A stretch of 64,000 nucleotides of DNA from Prochlorococcus sp. AG-355-A09 (lineage in GTDB: Bacteria; Cyanobacteriota; Cyanobacteriia; PCC-6307; Cyanobiaceae), in contig QCDG01000009.1 in the NCBI GenBank assembly GCA_003280995.1, positions 1 to 64,000 of the forward strand. The letters are read 5' to 3'. The notes under the pieces are model-generated. The model saw nothing but the letters and a program-made list of their open reading frames with translations, was not told the DNA's origin and did not search any database. The position numbers and the translations under genes were made by a program. Numbering within the stretch: position 1 is the stretch's first letter; every line of letters begins with the position of its first letter. Below are positions 29,719 through 39,232 of this stretch, in pieces.

Positions 29719-31221
29719 TCAAGTCAAACTATTCTTGATTTTACCATTTATTAATTCGCCAACTATTGCAATGGAGCTATAAGCTATCAAAACTATTGTA
29801 ACTTCTTGCCATGCGAAGGAACTTAGAGATTCTCGCAATTGCCAACCTAGACCAATACTTCCAATGACCCCAACAATTGCAGTTTCTCTAATGATAATGT
29901 CAGATCTATAAACACAATATGCTAAGTAACTTTTTGCTTGTTGAGAAAATAAACCTAAAAGCCAACTAGTCTTTTTTGAGATTCCTAGAGATTTCATTGC
30001 AATGTAATTTCTCCTGTTTTGGCTTTCTAGATTTGTAAAAAGTAATTTGCTTGTAATGCCAGCATTGTGAAGACCTAATGTTAGAGCTGCTAACGATAAA
30101 GAAGGATTATTAAAAGTTAATAAAATTAGAAGAATTAAAGGTGTAGGTATTAAACGTAATAAAAATGCAAAAATTTTTATAAAAAATTTAGAAGTATTGT
30201 TGTTAAAAATCCCTATTAATATTGGAGGTAAACTAATTGCGATTCCTGTTGATAAGAGACTTAAAATTATTGTTTCTAATATAATTTTTAAGAAATCAAA
30301 TAATCCTAAATCTGAGCTTGATTTAAATAGAGAACTAACGGAATTAAAATTTTCAAAATTATTATTAAAAATAAAATAAAGAAAATATGAAAAAGAAAAT
30401 AAAATTGTTATGAAAAAAACTGCAATAAAAAAAATAGATAGAATTTTATTTGTAGTATTAAATTTTATTTTTTTGAATATTAATCCAGAAAGAATTATTA
30501 AAATTGCTAAGGACCACAAATAAGTCCATAACTCCCTAAAGTTTAAAGTTTGGAAAGATAAAAAAATACTAGTACCTATTCCTCCAATCCCAAAAAGTCC
30601 TAAAATCACTGTACTTCTTATTGAACACTCTAATCGATATAAACCAAAGTTTTTGAATGTATTTATTATTGGATTCCATACTATAGTTAATAAAGAAGAA
30701 AATTTAGGTGCATTTATTTGATTTATATATTCAAATCTTTTGTAGTCAATAGTTTCTAATTGTTCAGCAAAAACTTTTGAATTTACGGCAATATAAGGTA
30801 TGCATATAGCTATTATTCCTATTGAAAAATTTATGCCATATATTTGCATTAATACTATTCCCCAAACCACTTCATGAATAGATCTAATTATTGTTAGAAA
30901 AAACCTTATTATGCGGCAGAAAAAATTTGGAATATTAAAGATTTTATAAAAAATATTTGAGGATATTATTCCAAAAATTGCTCCAAAAATAATACTTACT
31001 AACCAACTAAAAAAACCAATTAAAATAGTTTCATTTAATCGATTAATTACGGTAATAATAATTTCATTATCGATCTTGGGATTACATGCAGAAATTAAGA
31101 ACTCTTGGAATAATTTAAATCCTCCAAAATGAATATTATTTATTAATTGATACCCTAGAGGTATGCATACCAAAATTGGAAGAAAAGATAATGAGGTATA
31201 GTTTAATTTTAATTTATTCAA
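29719..31221 (-). CDS. phnE: Phosphonate/phosphite ABC transporter permease, fused double PhnE
   Basis: A 500-residue inner-membrane protein, about twice the length of a single PhnE. Two similar permease halves are visible (about 1-255 and 265-500), each with five to six membrane helices. Each ends in an EAA-type cytoplasmic loop (KRFEYINQINAPKFSSLLTIVWNP in half one, RNYIAMKSLGISKKTSWLLGLFSQQ in half two). The start is TTG at 31221. It follows phnC by 4 bases and completes a phnDCE operon for uptake of phosphonate, phosphite or a similar anion. Confidence 0.85.
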   Translation of the reverse strand: MNKLKLNYTSLSFLPILVCIPLGYQLINNIHFGGFKLFQEFLISACNPKIDNEIIITVINRLNETILIGFFSWLVSIIFGAIFGIISSNIFYKIFNIPNFFCRIIRFFLTIIRSIHEVVWGIVLMQIYGINFSIGIIAICIPYIAVNSKVFAEQLETIDYKRFEYINQINAPKFSSLLTIVWNPIINTFKNFGLYRLECSIRSTVILGLFGIGGIGTSIFLSFQTLNFRELWTYLWSLAILIILSGLIFKKIKFNTTNKILSIFFIAVFFITILFSFSYFLYFIFNNNFENFNSVSSLFKSSSDLGLFDFLKIILETIILSLLSTGIAISLPPILIGIFNNNTSKFFIKIFAFLLRLIPTPLILLILLTFNNPSLSLAALTLGLHNAGITSKLLFTNLESQNRRNYIAMKSLGISKKTSWLLGLFSQQAKSYLAYCVYRSDIIIRETAIVGVIGSIGLGWQLRESLSSFAWQEVTIVLIAYSSIAIVGELINGKIKNSLT

Positions 31222-31225
31222 CTAA

Positions 31226-31966
31226 TTAATATATTTTGTCTAAATGAAGCTTCTTTAAGTTATTTCTTTTAATATTGAAAAGAATTTTACCATCCCTTAT
31301 TCCAATAACTTTATCGAAATCCTTAAGTAAATCTAATCTATGTAATGAAACTAATACCGTCTTTTGTGATTTTTTTGCATTATTTTTATCTACATTTTCT
31401 AGCAGCAGGTTTTTAATTGTTTTTATCAATTTGGGATCTAAATTATTAAAAGGCTCATCTGCAAGTAATATATTTGATCCTTGAATTAATGATCTAGCTA
31501 TAGCCACCCTTTGTTTTTGCCCCCCAGATAGTTTTCTGATTTTTTTGTCGTAAACAGAGTTATGAAGACTACATAATTGCATATATTTATGCGCTTTCTT
31601 AAAAGAACTTATATTTAGCAAATTTTTAAAAGCGAAATAAAAATTGTTTTCCGCTAGTAGTCCACAATTAACATTTTGTTCTGCAGTGAGATCTTCTATT
31701 AATCTTAAATCTTGCCAAATAGTTGTTATCTTACTTTTCTGCTTTCTATCTAATTCTTCAAAACTTTTATTGAATAATTTAACTTCTCCTTGAGTTGGCT
31801 TAATAGTGCCATTAAGTACTGATATAAGTGTAGTTTTTCCTGAACCGCTTTTACCTAAAAGTGCAATTTTATCCCCTGAATTTATTTTTAAATTTACTTT
31901 ATTAAGAATCAGATTATTTTTGTATTTATAGGATATATTTTTTAATTCTAAGAGAGTATTATTCAT
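31226..31966 (-). CDS. phnC: Phosphonate/phosphite ABC transporter ATP-binding protein
   Basis: A 246-residue ATPase. Walker A is [12 protein letters not shown], the Q-loop is TTIWQDLRLIEDLTAEQNVNCG (PhnC-like), the signature is LSGGQKQRVAIARSL, Walker B is ILLADEP and the H-loop is VSLHR. Its first 4 bases overlap the phnD stop codon (ATGA), so the genes are translationally coupled. It energises the fused PhnE permease. Confidence 0.9.
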   Translation of the reverse strand: MNNTLLELKNISYKYKNNLILNKVNLKINSGDKIALLGKSGSGKTTLISVLNGTIKPTQGEVKLFNKSFEELDRKQKSKITTIWQDLRLIEDLTAEQNVNCGLLAENNFYFAFKNLLNISSFKKAHKYMQLCSLHNSVYDKKIRKLSGGQKQRVAIARSLIQGSNILLADEPFNNLDPKLIKTIKNLLLENVDKNNAKKSQKTVLVSLHRLDLLKDFDKVIGIRDGKILFNIKRNNLKKLHLDKIY

Positions 31967-32856
31967 CTAATTTTATTTAATTTCCTACCTATTCCCTCTA
32001 TATTTTTATACTGTTTTGCTTCTGCAGATATAAATCTTTTTGCATTGAACAAATCTAAAATCTGTTTATGTGAATTTTTATCTATATCTAAATTTAGAAT
32101 TACTGATTTAAGTTCTTTTGTAAACCCTTCCCCGAATCTATTTTCAAGATCCCCTTGAGCTACCCAATGATAATCAACATATTCTGGGGTTATCCAGAAT
32201 AATTCTAAATTACTTGTTCTTTTGGGATTATTTTTAAGATTGTTTTCCCAAACTTGTTTATTTAAAGCTCCAGCATCAAATGCCCCACTATTAACTAAAG
32301 CTATAGTGGCATCATGACTACCACTAAAACCTGCTTTTTTTCCTTTAAAATGTTTAATTTCAACCCCTGCTCGATTTAAAAAATATTCTGGCATTAATCT
32401 TCCAGAAGTTGAGTTTTCAGAGCCAAAAGTAAATCTCAAATTTTTTAGTTTTTTAAGTCCTTTAATATTTGAAATTGGGTTAAGTTCTAATTTTTTGTTT
32501 ACTATAAAAACACTTTTAAATTCCTTATCGATATCTCTTTGAGCTATGACAATTGAATTAGGAGTTTGTAGTCTGGCTTGAACTCCTGATAAACCGCCAA
32601 ACCAAACTAAATCTAAATCTTTAGTTCTAAATCCAGTTACTGCTGCAACATAATTAATAACAGGAATGTATTTAACTTCTACATCAAGTTGTTTGGATAA
32701 TTCTTTTGAAAATAAATTAAATCTTTTGTCTAAAACATCTTGGTTTTGATCAGGTATTGCTCCAATTTTTAAAACTTTGGGATTTGAAAATACAGGTGAT
32801 GAAAAAATAGAAAATAATAGAGATGAACTTAGTAGAAAATTTTTTAAATTAAACAT
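31963..32856 (-). CDS. phnD: Phosphonate/phosphite-binding periplasmic protein
   Basis: A 297-residue binding protein with a signal peptide (residues 1-24, ending VFSNP). The segments IGAIPDQNQDVLDKRF, DLVWFGGLSGVQARLQ and FGSENSTSGRLMPEYFL match the PhnD/PtxB family, whose ligand pocket holds phosphonate or phosphite. Which ligand this copy prefers cannot be read by eye. It is the first gene of the operon and follows aspC closely on the same strand. Confidence 0.9.
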   Translation of the reverse strand: MFNLKNFLLSSSLLFSIFSSPVFSNPKVLKIGAIPDQNQDVLDKRFNLFSKELSKQLDVEVKYIPVINYVAAVTGFRTKDLDLVWFGGLSGVQARLQTPNSIVIAQRDIDKEFKSVFIVNKKLELNPISNIKGLKKLKNLRFTFGSENSTSGRLMPEYFLNRAGVEIKHFKGKKAGFSGSHDATIALVNSGAFDAGALNKQVWENNLKNNPKRTSNLELFWITPEYVDYHWVAQGDLENRFGEGFTKELKSVILNLDIDKNSHKQILDLFNAKRFISAEAKQYKNIEGIGRKLNKIR

Positions 32857-32868
32857 AACTTAGGTTAA

Positions 32869-34047
32869 TTAATAGTATTCAGAAATTGCTTTTTCTAGCC
32901 TTTGTAGTCCATCTTTTATTTTAATTTCTGAAGCGGCACAAGATATTCTTATACATTCGTCAGCTCCAAAAGCTTTTCCAGGCACAACAACTAATCCATA
33001 ATCTTGAAGAGCTTTATTGCAGAAATCAACGGAAGTAATTGAAGAGTTAGGTAATTTTGGAAATGCGTAAAATGCTCCATTAGGTTCTTCAATATAAACA
33101 CCATTTATATCCTTAAGGCCATCATAGAGAAGACTTCTTCTTTGATCATAATGGCTATTTATCATTGAAAAAAAATCATTATTAATTTTTAAAGCCTCTA
33201 AAGCACCTTTTTGAACAAAAGAGCAAACATTACTTGTACTTTGACTTTGTAATGCTGAGGATGCTTTGATTACATCTTTTGGACCTACTAAATAACCTAT
33301 CCTCCAGCCAGTCATAGCCCATCCTTTCGCAAATCCATTTATTATAAAAATCCTATCTTTTAAGTCATTTGCTAATGAAGATAAACTGTAGTGTTTAAAT
33401 TCTTTTTTAAGAATTAGTTCGTAAATCTCATCAGATAGAATATTGATATTTGGATTTTCTCTAGCTAAATCGGCAATTTGTAATAATTCTTCCTTTGACA
33501 TAACTCTTCCAGTAGGGTTATTAGGAGAATTAATAATTATAAATTTAGTTTTTGAAGAGACTTTAGACTTCAAATCTTTTATATTTATTTTGAATCCATT
33601 TTCTGCAGAAGAATTTGCAAAAATCGGCTTCCCACCCGCCAGTCTAACCATCTGGGGATAACTTAACCAATATGGAGAAGGAATAATAACTTCGTCTCCA
33701 GTATTTAACAAGACTTGGAAAAGATTATATATTGCTTGCTTAGCGCCATTTGTGACCATTACATTTTTAAATTCATAATTTAAATCGTTTTGAATTTGAA
33801 GTTTATTTGCAATTGCTTTTCGGAGATCTAAATTCCCCGCTGCGGGCCCGTACTTTGTAAATCCATCAAATATAGCTTTACTTGTAGCCTCTATAACTTC
33901 TTTTGGGGCATCAAAATCAGGTTCTCCTGCACTTAAATTGCAAATATCTACACCTTCTGCAGATAATTGATTTGCTTTAGCACTTATCTGCAATGTAAGA
34001 GAAGGCTCAATTGAAAGTGCCCGATCAGATAAATTAACTTGAATCAT
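32869..34047 (-). CDS. aspC: Class I aspartate aminotransferase
   Basis: A 392-residue PLP aminotransferase from the ATG at 34047 (MIQVNLSDRALSIEPS). The open frame continues 6 codons further to a TTG at 34065, a less likely start. Signatures: NLSAGEPDFDAPKEV, VTNGAKQAI, SPYWLSYPQMV, NSPNNPTGRVM, the PLP lysine in GFAKGWAMTGWRIGY, and the arginine-bearing C-terminus (ECIRISCAAS). It transfers the amino group between aspartate, glutamate and related keto acids. The phn operon begins 13 bases downstream. Confidence 0.92.
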   Translation of the reverse strand: MIQVNLSDRALSIEPSLTLQISAKANQLSAEGVDICNLSAGEPDFDAPKEVIEATSKAIFDGFTKYGPAAGNLDLRKAIANKLQIQNDLNYEFKNVMVTNGAKQAIYNLFQVLLNTGDEVIIPSPYWLSYPQMVRLAGGKPIFANSSAENGFKINIKDLKSKVSSKTKFIIINSPNNPTGRVMSKEELLQIADLARENPNINILSDEIYELILKKEFKHYSLSSLANDLKDRIFIINGFAKGWAMTGWRIGYLVGPKDVIKASSALQSQSTSNVCSFVQKGALEALKINNDFFSMINSHYDQRRSLLYDGLKDINGVYIEEPNGAFYAFPKLPNSSITSVDFCNKALQDYGLVVVPGKAFGADECIRISCAASEIKIKDGLQRLEKAISEYY

Positions 34048-34208
34048 TGACTTATGACTTTTCAAATATGACTTTTAATAATGACAAATGCATAAATTAA
34101 GAATAAATAAAACTATCACACTATGGTTTAATTTAGTTCATTTTCTTAATCTATTTTATTTTCATGTTTTGAGTTCTTAAGATAAAAATATTTAAAGTTT
34201 TATTTTCG

Positions 34209-34712
34209 GTGAAAAGGTTAGTAGTTGGGAGAGGGAGTGTATTTGCAGATTTGTTAATAATTGGTGAGGCACCTGGAGCACAGGAAGATTTAGAAGGAAA
34301 ACCTTATGTAGGTAAATCTGGTAAGTTATTAAACCAATTATTAATACAAGCTGGCATTGACTATAAGAAGGATGTTTATTTTTGTAATGTAATTAAATGT
34401 CGTCCACCAAATAATAGAAAACCAACTGCTAGAGAAATTAATATTCATAAACCTTGGTTATTACAGCAAATAAAGCTAGTTGATCCAAAATTTATATTAC
34501 TTACTGGTTCTACTGCTATGAGAGCTATTTTAGAAGTTAAAGATCCTATAAGTAATTTAAGAGGTCAATGGATTAAAAAAGATGGTAGAGAAATTATGGT
34601 AATTTTTCATCCATCTTATTTGTTGAGATTTCCTTCAAAAGAAATCAATAAACCTTACCATCTAACTTTGAAAGACCTAGAGAATGTAAGTGGTAAACTA
34701 TATGCCGTATAA
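34209..34712 (+). CDS. Family-4 uracil-DNA glycosylase, N-terminally shortened
   Basis: A 167-residue protein with the family-4 motifs GEAPGAQEDLEGKPYVGKSGKLL (motif 1) and HPSYLLR (motif 2). The family normally has an N-terminal CxxC pair and two more cysteines holding a 4Fe-4S cluster. Here the protein begins just before VVGRG. The in-frame DNA back to the stop at 34170-34172 codes no cysteine. One internal ligand position is His (NIHKPWLL). C in IKCRPP remains. The start is GTG at 34209. It removes uracil from DNA if active without the full cluster. Confidence 0.82.
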   Translation: MKRLVVGRGSVFADLLIIGEAPGAQEDLEGKPYVGKSGKLLNQLLIQAGIDYKKDVYFCNVIKCRPPNNRKPTAREINIHKPWLLQQIKLVDPKFILLTGSTAMRAILEVKDPISNLRGQWIKKDGREIMVIFHPSYLLRFPSKEINKPYHLTLKDLENVSGKLYAV

Positions 34713-34747
34713 TTTAGTGAAATCCTTTTTGAATATCAAGAATTTTA

Positions 34748-35965
34748 ATGTCATTAACTCAATCAAAAGAGGTTAATAGTCTCTCCAAAAGATATTCAAC
34801 TCATATTGAGAGAAGGATAACTAGAACAGTAATGGTGGGTGATATAGCAATTGGAAGTGATTATCCAGTAAGAGTTCAGTCGATGATAAATGAAGATACG
34901 ATGGATGTCGAAAATGCTTACTTAGCTATCAAAAGACTTCATGATGTGGGTTGTGAAATAGTAAGGTTAACTGTTCCTTCATTAGCACATGCCAAAGCAG
35001 TAGGAGATATAAAGGCAAAATTATTAGAAAATAATATCAACACTCCCTTGGTGGCTGATGTTCACCATAATGGTATGAAAATTGCAATGGAAGTTGCAAA
35101 ACATGTTGATAAAGTACGAATTAATCCTGGATTATTTGTTTTTGAAAAATCAGACCCTACAAGAACTGAATATACAGATAAGGAATTTGAAACTATTAAG
35201 CAAACAATACTTAAAAGATTTACCCCTTTAGTTGAAGTTTTAAAGGCTGAAAACAAAGCTCTAAGGATTGGAGTTAATCATGGGTCTCTATCTGAGAGGA
35301 TGCTTTTTACTTATGGTGATACGCCATTAGGAATGACAGAATCTGCGATGGAGTTCGTCAAAATATGTGATGAGCTTGATTTTCATAACATAATTATTTC
35401 TATGAAAGCTTCTAGGGCTCCTGTCATGATGGCAGCTTACAGAATGATTGCAGATAGGCTTGACTCAGAAGGATATAACTATCCGTTACATTTGGGAGTG
35501 ACCGAAGCTGGTGATGGTGATTATGGAAGGATTAAAAGTACTGCTGGAATTGGAACGCTTTTAGCAGAGGGATTAGGTGATACCATCAGGGTTTCCTTAA
35601 CAGAAGCTCCAGAAAAGGAAATACCAGTGTGCTATTCAATTTTGCAATCTTTAGGCTTAAGAAAAACAATGGTTGAATACATCAGTTGCCCTAGTTGTGG
35701 TAGAACACTTTTCAATCTAGAAGAAGTTGTAGATAAAGTTAGGAACGCCACTTCACATTTAACGGGTCTAGATATTGCAATAATGGGATGTATTGTTAAT
35801 GGGCCAGGAGAAATGGCAGATGCTGATTATGGTTATGTTGGAAAAGGTAAAGGAACTATTGCCTTATATAGAAGGAAAGAAGAGATAAAAAGAGTACCTG
35901 AAGATGAGGGTGTTAATGCTTTAATCCAACTTATTAAGGATGATGGGAAGTGGATTGATCCTTAA
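34748..35965 (+). CDS. ispG: 4-hydroxy-3-methylbut-2-enyl diphosphate synthase
   Basis: A 405-residue enzyme of the MEP isoprenoid pathway. The N-terminal TIM barrel begins at [25 protein letters not shown]. The 4Fe-4S ligands are in the C-terminal part: CPSCGRTLF gives two cysteines and [12 protein letters not shown] the third. The cyanobacterial enzyme takes electrons from ferredoxin. ATG start. ctpA follows about 60 bases downstream on the same strand. Confidence 0.96.
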   Translation: MSLTQSKEVNSLSKRYSTHIERRITRTVMVGDIAIGSDYPVRVQSMINEDTMDVENAYLAIKRLHDVGCEIVRLTVPSLAHAKAVGDIKAKLLENNINTPLVADVHHNGMKIAMEVAKHVDKVRINPGLFVFEKSDPTRTEYTDKEFETIKQTILKRFTPLVEVLKAENKALRIGVNHGSLSERMLFTYGDTPLGMTESAMEFVKICDELDFHNIIISMKASRAPVMMAAYRMIADRLDSEGYNYPLHLGVTEAGDGDYGRIKSTAGIGTLLAEGLGDTIRVSLTEAPEKEIPVCYSILQSLGLRKTMVEYISCPSCGRTLFNLEEVVDKVRNATSHLTGLDIAIMGCIVNGPGEMADADYGYVGKGKGTIALYRRKEEIKRVPEDEGVNALIQLIKDDGKWIDP

Positions 35966-36026
35966 GGATTTGTCAAAATTTTGAATTATAAATAAATTCT
36001 TTTTATAATAAAAAATATCGAATTAT

Positions 36027-37361
36027 TTGAAGATAAGAAAATTGATTAAAAAAAAATTTATATTTCTGTTTGCGACATCCTTTTCTGGACTATTTTTAAA
36101 TAATTTTGCACAGGCAACAGTTTTAAATAATAGTTATAAAGAAGTAATTGATCATGTTTGGCAAATTGTATATAGAGATTTCCTTGATTCAAGCGGCAAA
36201 TTTCAAAAGTCCAATTGGATTAATTTAAGAAAAGAAGTTTTATCAAAAACATATTCAGATAGCAATGAAGCATATGATGCGATTAGAGATATGCTTTCTA
36301 AATTAGATGATTCTTATACAAGATTTTTAGAACCTAAGGAATTTAATCAAATGAGAATCGATACCTCTGGTGAATTAACTGGAGTTGGTATCCAAATAGT
36401 TAAAGATAAAGAATCTGATGATTTAATAATTATTTCTCCAATAGAGGGCACACCTGCATATGATGCTGGAATTAAAGCTAGAGATAAAATATTGTCTATA
36501 GATGATATTTCTACTGAAGGTATGAATATTGAGGAGGCCGTGAAATTAATAAGAGGACAAAGAGGTACTAAAGTAAAGCTTGAAATTCTTAGAGGTTCTA
36601 ATTCCTTTTTTAAGATTTTATCAAGAGAAAAAATTGAAATAAAATCTGTATCAAGTAAAGTCAATCAAACCAAAAACGGCTTATCAATTGGCTACGTAAG
36701 AATTAAACAATTTAATGCAAATGCATCAAAAGAGACTAGAGATGCTATTAAGGATTTAGAAACAAAAAAAGTCGCAGGATATGTTCTTGACTTGAGAAGT
36801 AATCCTGGGGGTTTATTAGAATCAAGCATTGATATCTCAAGGCACTTTATTAACAAAGGAGTAATAGTAAGTACGGTAAGTAAAGATGGTTTAAAAGAAA
36901 CAAAAAAAGGAAACGGTCAAGCTTTAACAAAAAAGCCCTTAGTTGTCTTAGTTAATGAGGGTTCTGCTAGTGCTAGTGAAATAGTCTCTGGTGCAATAAA
37001 GGACAACAAAAGAGGAAAATTAGTCGGGAAGAAAACGTTTGGTAAAGGTTTAGTTCAATCTATGAGAACATTAGTTGATGGTTCAGGACTAACTGTTACA
37101 GTCGCTAAGTATTTAACTCCGAACGGCACTGATATAAACAAATCTGGAATTATTCCAGACATAGAAGTAAGAATGAATATAAACCCTATACTTCAAAGAG
37201 AGATAGGAACAAGAAAAGATAAACAATATAGAGCTGGTGAAAAAGAGCTAATAAATATAATTAATAGAAAGCATCAAATAAGCGAATTTAAGCCCGACAC
37301 CACAAACCTTAATGCATTCCTAAAAATTAATAAGGAAGATAAAGTATTTTCATTAAATTAA
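36027..37361 (+). CDS. ctpA: Carboxyl-terminal processing protease (S41 family)
   Basis: A 444-residue exported serine protease with signal peptide 1-31 (ending NNFAQA). A PDZ domain spans about 100-185 (ELTGVGIQIVKDKESDDL, PAYDAGIKARDKILSIDD). The S41 catalytic part has VLDLRSNPGG, then EGSASASEIVSGAIKD with the nucleophile serine and GKKTFGKG with the general-base lysine. Family members trim the C-terminus of PsbA (D1) or degrade tagged proteins in the lumen. The start is TTG at 36027, directly before the basic signal-peptide head. Confidence 0.93.
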   Translation: MKIRKLIKKKFIFLFATSFSGLFLNNFAQATVLNNSYKEVIDHVWQIVYRDFLDSSGKFQKSNWINLRKEVLSKTYSDSNEAYDAIRDMLSKLDDSYTRFLEPKEFNQMRIDTSGELTGVGIQIVKDKESDDLIIISPIEGTPAYDAGIKARDKILSIDDISTEGMNIEEAVKLIRGQRGTKVKLEILRGSNSFFKILSREKIEIKSVSSKVNQTKNGLSIGYVRIKQFNANASKETRDAIKDLETKKVAGYVLDLRSNPGGLLESSIDISRHFINKGVIVSTVSKDGLKETKKGNGQALTKKPLVVLVNEGSASASEIVSGAIKDNKRGKLVGKKTFGKGLVQSMRTLVDGSGLTVTVAKYLTPNGTDINKSGIIPDIEVRMNINPILQREIGTRKDKQYRAGEKELINIINRKHQISEFKPDTTNLNAFLKINKEDKVFSLN

Positions 37362-38272
37362 TTACTCATATCCAGCATTCTCTTTATTGGCACATAGGCT
37401 CTCCTTATTATTTCTGGGTCTAGTTCGATAGACGGGGAATTATTTTTCAAACAATCAAGAATTTTTTCTAAAGTATTTAATTTCATATATGGACACTCGT
37501 TACATTTACAACCTTCTACATCTGGGACTTCAATAAAAATTTTATTAGGTTCTTTCTTTTTCATTTGATGGATTATTCCAGGTTCAGTTAGTACCATGTA
37601 AGTTTTAGATGGATCTTTACTTATGAAATCGAGCAGCTTACTTGTTGATCCAATAAAGTCTGAGAGAATTAGTAAATTTTGACTACATTCAGGATGAGCA
37701 ATTACTTTTGATCCTGGATTTTGATATTTTAATTTTAGAAGTGCTTCTTCACTAAATGATTCATGAACAATGCAGCTGCCAGGCCATAATTTAAGATCTC
37801 TTCCTGAATTTTTCTGTACCCATCTCCCAAGGTTCTGATCTGGCGCAAATATTATCTTTTTATCTTCAGGTATCTTTTTAATTAATGAGACTGCATTACT
37901 GCTTGTACATATCAGATCACTTTGTGCTTTTACTTCTGCAGTGCAATTTATATAACTTACGACATAGTGATCTGGATTTTCTTCCCTGAATTTTTGAAAT
38001 TTATCTGAAGGACAATCGTCTGCTAATGAGCATCCTGCGTCAATATCTGGTAATAGGACTGTTTTATTAGGGCTAAGTATTTTTGCGGTTTCGGCCATAA
38101 AGTGCACACCGCAAAAAATTATTATATCTGCGTCATTATTTGCAGCTTTCCTAGATAGATCTAATGAATCGCCAATAAAATCGGCAATTTCCTGAATCTC
38201 TGGAGCTTGATAATAGTGCGCAAGAATAATTGCATTAGCTTTTTTGCAACGCTCCTTTATTTCAGAAATCAA
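37358..38272 (-). CDS. nadA: Quinolinate synthase A
   Basis: A 304-residue Fe-S enzyme of de novo NAD synthesis, joining iminoaspartate and dihydroxyacetone phosphate. Cluster cysteines lie in IIFCGVHFMAETA, LICTSSNAV and GCKCNECPYMK. The AHYYQAPEIQEIADFIGDS block is the conserved N-terminal substrate region. It converges on ctpA with a 4-base overlap of 3' ends and diverges from the phosphoesterase. Confidence 0.95.
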   Translation of the reverse strand: MISEIKERCKKANAIILAHYYQAPEIQEIADFIGDSLDLSRKAANNDADIIIFCGVHFMAETAKILSPNKTVLLPDIDAGCSLADDCPSDKFQKFREENPDHYVVSYINCTAEVKAQSDLICTSSNAVSLIKKIPEDKKIIFAPDQNLGRWVQKNSGRDLKLWPGSCIVHESFSEEALLKLKYQNPGSKVIAHPECSQNLLILSDFIGSTSKLLDFISKDPSKTYMVLTEPGIIHQMKKKEPNKIFIEVPDVEGCKCNECPYMKLNTLEKILDCLKNNSPSIELDPEIIRRAYVPIKRMLDMSN

Positions 38273-38372
38273 ATCCGCTTCGTTTTGAACTGATTTCTGT
38301 TTTGCAGTAGAAGTTATACTGGTCAGGATTTAGAATATCTCTAAATAGATTATATGCCTTTAAACAGAAAAA

Positions 38373-39209
38373 ATTCTGACAAATTTAAAAATTGCTATTG
38401 TTGGTGACTGTCATGGTCAATGGTCTGAATTAGACTTGAAAGTTTTATCGATTATCAAACCAAATATTGTTTTATTTGTTGGCGATATTTCTGATGGAAG
38501 TGTCAAAATAATTAAAAAAATCAATGAGATCAATATTCCTACTTTTGTGATTTTAGGAAATCATGATAGAGGGAAAGATTCTACAGGGGAAACTCTCTCA
38601 AAGCAGATACGTGTTCTTGGTGAAAAATATTGTGCATGGGATTTGAAAGTTTTTAATAATCAAATAAATTTATTGTCTGCTAGACCATGTAGTTCTGGCG
38701 GCGGCTATTATCTTTCAAAAGAAGTTAAAGGCGTTTATGGACCTATAACCGAACAAGATTCAATAAATAAAATTATCAAATGTTCAGAAGAGACTGTTGA
38801 AGAAATACCTCTAATAATTATGTCTCATGCTGGTCCTTCGGGTTTAGGTTCAGAACCTGAAAGTATTTGTGGGAAAGACTGGAAATTACCCTCTTTAGAT
38901 TGGGGAGATAGAGATTTGTCTGTTGCTATTTCTAAAATACAAAAGAGAAGAAAAGTTGATGTTGTAATTTTTGGTCATATGCACAACCGGCTTAAAAGAA
39001 ATCTTGGTTTAAGGGAGATGTTTAAAATTGATGGCAAAGGAACAATTTATTTCAACACTGCTGTAGTACCAAGATATAAAACTGATGAAGATGGGAAATT
39101 GCTAATTAACTTTTCATGGATTGAGTTTGAAAATAAGGAATTAAGGCATGTTTCTCATCGATGGTATTCAGAGTCTGGTGAAATTCGTGAAGAAGATAAA
39201 TTTTTTTAG
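38373..39209 (+). CDS. Calcineurin-like metallophosphoesterase (TIGR04168-type), non-ATG start
   Basis: About 278 residues. The first metal motif (IAIVGDCHGQW) lies upstream of the first TTG at 38436, so the gene must begin earlier. The only in-frame options after the stop at 38361-38363 are ATT (38373) or CTG (38376). Further motifs are LFVGDISDG, ILGNHDRG, MSHAGPSG and VIFGHMHNR, a complete di-metal set. The C-terminus (YFNTAVVPRY) matches the cyanobacterial/plant subfamily of unknown substrate. It is divergent from nadA. Confidence 0.82.
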   Translation: MLTNLKIAIVGDCHGQWSELDLKVLSIIKPNIVLFVGDISDGSVKIIKKINEINIPTFVILGNHDRGKDSTGETLSKQIRVLGEKYCAWDLKVFNNQINLLSARPCSSGGGYYLSKEVKGVYGPITEQDSINKIIKCSEETVEEIPLIIMSHAGPSGLGSEPESICGKDWKLPSLDWGDRDLSVAISKIQKRRKVDVVIFGHMHNRLKRNLGLREMFKIDGKGTIYFNTAVVPRYKTDEDGKLLINFSWIEFENKELRHVSHRWYSESGEIREEDKFF

Positions 39210-39232
39210 GATCAAACATCTCTGATCATATT

